64,000 nt of DNA, from the NCBI RefSeq assembly GCF_013114625.1, contig NZ_VTXD01000001.1:62001-126000 (forward strand). Direction: 5' to 3'. A program made the translations under genes and the position numbers. Within the stretch, counting starts at the first letter, position 1; every line of letters starts with the position of its first letter. A model generated the notes under the pieces. It saw only the letters and a list, made by a program, of their open reading frames with translations, had not been told where the DNA came from and ran no database searches. This DNA comes from Vibrio sp. 99-70-13A1 (GTDB lineage: Bacteria > Pseudomonadota > Gammaproteobacteria > Enterobacterales > Vibrionaceae). Of the stretch, positions 61,338 through 64,000 are shown piece by piece.

Positions 61338-62174
61338 ATGTTTGAGCTGAAAAAAGTCGTGTCATCCCTGTTGATGCCACTACCAGCAATGTTAATTCTC
61401 GCTTTTCTAGGCTTAGCCCTAGTGATGTTTACTACAAAAAGAAAGACTGGATGTCTAATTACGTTAACCGCTCTCTGCGGTATTTTCCTTATTGCCTTCC
61501 AACCCATCTCTAGTCGCTTACTTATGCCTCTGGAAAGGCAGTACTCTGTATTTTTACCAACCGACAAATCCATAGATTTCGTTATGGTGCTCGGAAGTGG
61601 TCACGTGGTCGACGATCAAATCCCGCCGACTTCAGAACTCAGCCGTACAGGTTTGATGCGCTTGAGTGAGGGGATCAGGGTTTTACGTATGTACCCAGGG
61701 GCGAAACTGATTCTATCTGGCTACGGTGGCGGCCTAGAAATCAGTAATGCAAGAATGATGGCGAAAGTAGCCTTAGCTTTAGGCGTCTCTAAGCCTGATA
61801 TTATTTTATTAGAAACGGCAAAAGACACATGGGAAGAAGCACGACAAGCGGCTGCTTTTGTACAAAATAAAAAAGTTGTATTAGTAACTTCTGCAAGCCA
61901 TATGCAAAGAGCGATTTATGAATTCAATGGCGCGGGTATTCAACCAATTCCTGCACCAACTAATTACTTAGCTCATAAAAACATTGAGCAACCTTGGAAT
62001 AAATATATGCCCAAGGCGACTTACTTAGAGCAAACAGAACGCTATTGGCATGAAACAATGGGGCTAATGTGGCAGAGATTACGTGACTGGATAGATCATC
62101 AAGAAACGACCATCTCTGAAACAACCAACAATGCGGTAGATAAAGTATCAGAAGCTACTAACGAGCTTCTATAA
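61338..62174 (+). CDS. elyC: ElyC envelope biogenesis factor (DUF218)
   Basis: This protein has two N-terminal helices (FELKKVVSSLLMPLPAMLIL and a second at about 40-60), then a DUF218 domain with VMVLGSGHVVDDQIPPTSELS, SGYGG and VTSASHMQRAI. It acts in peptidoglycan/lipid-carrier metabolism at low temperature in E. coli. I chose the ATG at 61338, which aligns with E. coli ElyC; the frame extends to an ATG at 61239. Divergent from cmoM. A hydrophilic tail closes the protein. Confidence 0.88.
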   Translation: MFELKKVVSSLLMPLPAMLILAFLGLALVMFTTKRKTGCLITLTALCGIFLIAFQPISSRLLMPLERQYSVFLPTDKSIDFVMVLGSGHVVDDQIPPTSELSRTGLMRLSEGIRVLRMYPGAKLILSGYGGGLEISNARMMAKVALALGVSKPDIILLETAKDTWEEARQAAAFVQNKKVVLVTSASHMQRAIYEFNGAGIQPIPAPTNYLAHKNIEQPWNKYMPKATYLEQTERYWHETMGLMWQRLRDWIDHQETTISETTNNAVDKVSEATNELL

Positions 62175-62236
62175 CGGAGTACCAGAATACTTCGACCTTA
62201 CTGGACCAAGCAAACGGCAACAAAATGAACTTATAA

Positions 62237-62268
62237 AAAAAGCCGAGGTAAACATACCTCGGCTTTTT
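62237..62268. terminator. Bidirectional terminator between elyC and torR
   Basis: AAAAAGCCGAGGTA (62237-62250) pairs perfectly with TACCTCGGCTTTTT (62255-62268) around AACA. It separates convergent elyC (+) and torR (-). Confidence 0.92.
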
Positions 62269-62316
62269 CATTTCGTCTTTGTGAAGCTTACGAATTATTG
62301 TACAAACTAACCGAAA

Positions 62317-63030
62317 TTAGTCTCCAGCAAACATGTAACCTTCACCATGAACCGTCACAAAAATCTGTGGATTCTTAGGGTCAAATTCCATCTTAGCGCG
62401 CATACGTCGAATCAAAACATCAATCGTGCGATCATTTGGCGCATCCACTCGGTGACTGATCATATTAAGAATGCGTTCACGGCTTAATACTTGGTTAGGG
62501 AACGAAGATAAAGCCACTAATAGCTCATACTCTGCTTTCGTTAGCTTAACTGGCTCACCATTTTTACTTAACGCACGGCGTGGAATATCAAATGTCCATT
62601 CTCCGAAACGTACAATAGTCTCATCTTCCGTCTCTTCAACCGCCAACGTGTTTGTCTTACGTGCAGCAGCAATACGCCATAATAAATTTTTCACTCGAAC
62701 CAATAACTCGCGAAGTTCAAATGGTTTAGTAACATAATCATCAGCCCCCATTTCAAGGCCTACAATTTTGTCGATGCTATCCGTGCGTCCAGTGACTAAA
62801 ATAATTCCAATGTCTGATTGACTGCGTAATTCGCGAGTTAGCATCAATCCATCTTCGCCTGGTAAGTTGATGTCTAACATAATCAGGTCAACGTTGTTTT
62901 GAACCAACACTTCCCTCATCTGAGCGCCACTTTCAGCTTCGCTCACTGTGTAACCTTCATTCTGGAAATAACCTACCAGTTTACTTCGGGTTACCACATC
63001 ATCTTCAACGACTAATACGTGATAGCTCAT
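62317..63030 (-). CDS. torR: TorR response regulator of TMAO respiration
   Basis: This 237-residue OmpR-type regulator matches TorR more closely than ArcA: LVVEDDVVTRSKLVGYFQNEGYTVSEAESG, phospho-acceptor D53 in MLDINLPGEDGLMLTREL, VGLEMGADDYVTKPFELRELLVRVKNLLWRI, then a winged helix ending VTVHGEGYMFAGD (quoted in pieces). It activates tor operons when TMAO is sensed by TorS, which is not in the window. It is divergent from torD, and possible tor boxes lie between. Confidence 0.92.
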   Translation of the reverse strand: MSYHVLVVEDDVVTRSKLVGYFQNEGYTVSEAESGAQMREVLVQNNVDLIMLDINLPGEDGLMLTRELRSQSDIGIILVTGRTDSIDKIVGLEMGADDYVTKPFELRELLVRVKNLLWRIAAARKTNTLAVEETEDETIVRFGEWTFDIPRRALSKNGEPVKLTKAEYELLVALSSFPNQVLSRERILNMISHRVDAPNDRTIDVLIRRMRAKMEFDPKNPQIFVTVHGEGYMFAGD

Positions 63031-63069
63031 CTACACCACTTTTCTTATTTAATAGTTTCATTGACTATT

Positions 63070-63079
63070 CTATTCATAA
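63070..63079. promoter_or_regulatory. Tor-box-like site in torR/torD intergenic region
   Basis: CTATTCATAA matches the E. coli tor box CTGTTCATAT at eight of ten positions and lies 40 nt from the torR start. A second weaker candidate, CTGTTCACTG, is at 63211-63220. A self-regulatory role is inference. Confidence 0.35.
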
Positions 63080-63266
63080 CTCGTAACAATTCTAGTCGCC
63101 AAGAAGATAAAAGCCAGAAACATGGTTTTTTTTTGATGCAAGACAAGCTAAAACCTTGCTATTTACCGCTCAGAGCAATTCAATATAGGCATTACGACTT
63201 AAGTTTAAGTCTGTTCACTGAATCTTAGCCGTTTTTGGCGTCACCTTATGAAGGTAGGAATAATTG

Positions 63267-63914
63267 ATGAAAGAAATGAAAGCGTTCAACGAGAAGAGAG
63301 CTGAAATTTACTGGTGGCTTTCAAGCTTATTCGCCAGAGAATTAACTGAATCAGAACTAGAGCACTATAAGTCTGTTGAAATTCGTTCATTTCTATCCGG
63401 GTTAGGCGAAAACGAAACACTAAAGCCAGCGATAGATAAACTCGTCGATGCCTTGAACCGTTCTCAGAATCGTGACGATGCTCAACTTGAACTTGCCGCT
63501 GACTTTTGTGACTTATTCTTAAAGTCAGATAAGTACGCTGCATTGCCTTATGCGTCTTTGTATATTGGTGATACGGGTCTATTAAATGGTCAACCTGCAA
63601 AAGATATGGAAACACTGATGGCTGAACATGGTGTTGGAGTTAATGCCGATCTGAATGAACCTGCTGACCATATTGCAATTGAACTCGATTTTCTTGGAAA
63701 TCTAATCATCCGTTCGAATGAATTAGGGAGCGATGATGAGCTTGAAAGTAGCTTCCTTGAACAAAAGCAGTTCATCGAAAAACACCTGCTTACTTGGATA
63801 CCAAGATTCCAAGCAAAGTGTACAGAATTCGATAAATTTGGCTTCTATGCAAGTGTTGCAACATTGCTAGTAGCCTTTTGTAAACTTGATCAAGAGTACT
63901 TGAGCGGCGAATAA
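63267..63914 (+). CDS. torD: TorD molybdoenzyme chaperone
   Basis: This 215-residue helical protein matches Tor[29 protein letters not shown] near the start, [21 protein letters not shown] and [17 protein letters not shown], the TorD signature EPxDHxxxEL. It is the cytosolic chaperone for the TMAO reductase TorA. I chose the ATG at 63267, with AGGA 7 nt upstream, over a TTG at 63264. It is divergent from torR. TorA/TorC are not in the window. Confidence 0.94.
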   Translation: MKEMKAFNEKRAEIYWWLSSLFARELTESELEHYKSVEIRSFLSGLGENETLKPAIDKLVDALNRSQNRDDAQLELAADFCDLFLKSDKYAALPYASLYIGDTGLLNGQPAKDMETLMAEHGVGVNADLNEPADHIAIELDFLGNLIIRSNELGSDDELESSFLEQKQFIEKHLLTWIPRFQAKCTEFDKFGFYASVATLLVAFCKLDQEYLSGE

Positions 63915-63959
63915 AGCAATATTCTAGTATTGATAGAATATTTAGATGTAAATGTGACA

Positions 63960-63983
63960 ATTCACCCATAATTATGGGTGAAT
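63960..63983. promoter_or_regulatory. 24-bp perfect palindrome after torD
   Basis: ATTCACCCATAA is followed directly by its reverse complement TTATGGGTGAAT, with no loop. It lies 46 nt after the torD stop and near the right edge. No long T run follows, so it looks more like a dyad operator than a terminator, though the latter is not excluded. Confidence 0.45.
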
Positions 63984-64000
63984 GTTATTGCGGTCATTTT

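Noticed and set aside
62317..63030. ArcA assignment for the OmpR-type regulator
   Set aside because: The receiver and linker sequence (LEMGADDYVTKPFELRELLV, NLLWRI) and adjacency to torD point to TorR.

Overview
The window is a stretch of gammaproteobacterial chromosome, almost certainly from a Vibrio or a close relative in the Vibrionaceae. The evidence is the moderate AT-richness, mukFEB with cmoM, a TorR/TorD pair, a Cys-type formate dehydrogenase fused to a GltD-like module, and the core block nadA-cpoB-pal-tolBARQ-ybgC / ybgE-cydX-cydB-cydA / ruvBAC, an order I recall from Vibrio chromosome 1. No phage, transposase, integrase or CRISPR array was seen.

Left part (1-26.5 kb) is the accessory half. 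A complete second-type chemotaxis operon runs on the minus strand: membrane protein with a CheZ-like DxxxQ motif, CheY, STAS, CheA, chemoreceptor, two CheW, then CheR running off the left edge. A 20-bp-period tandem repeat lies in front of cheR. Next come a three-gene GtrB/GT-C/GtrA membrane glycosylation cassette and a divergent two-component system. After these are scattered single genes: a PLP enzyme, hexapeptide acetyltransferase, PhzF, an HExxH membrane protein, VOC, a WYL regulator, a lipoprotein, a DMT transporter, DUF302, tRNA-Ser(GGA), AlaE, an orphan hybrid kinase and a UPF0149 protein. Several intergenic gaps here hold short tandem repeats.

Middle part (26.5-46 kb) is core: a K+ channel with RCK domain, quinolinate synthase, the Tol-Pal envelope system, cytochrome bd oxidase with its small subunit CydX, Holliday-junction RuvABC, AspRS, YecE, and CmoA/CmoB for tRNA wobble uridine modification.

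Right part (46-64 kb) opens with a poorly characterised three-gene cassette: a retropepsin-like lipoprotein, a 7TM inactive transglutaminase and an ATP-grasp ligase. It continues with the large fused formate dehydrogenase, the cmoM-mukF-mukE-mukB condensin operon, divergent elyC, and torR/torD for trimethylamine N-oxide respiration.

The best candidates for something undescribed are the membrane-anchored DxxxQ protein heading the che operon, the 20-bp array before cheR, and the protease/7TM/ATP-grasp cassette. Function calls rest on recognised motifs and remembered family members; no database search was run.
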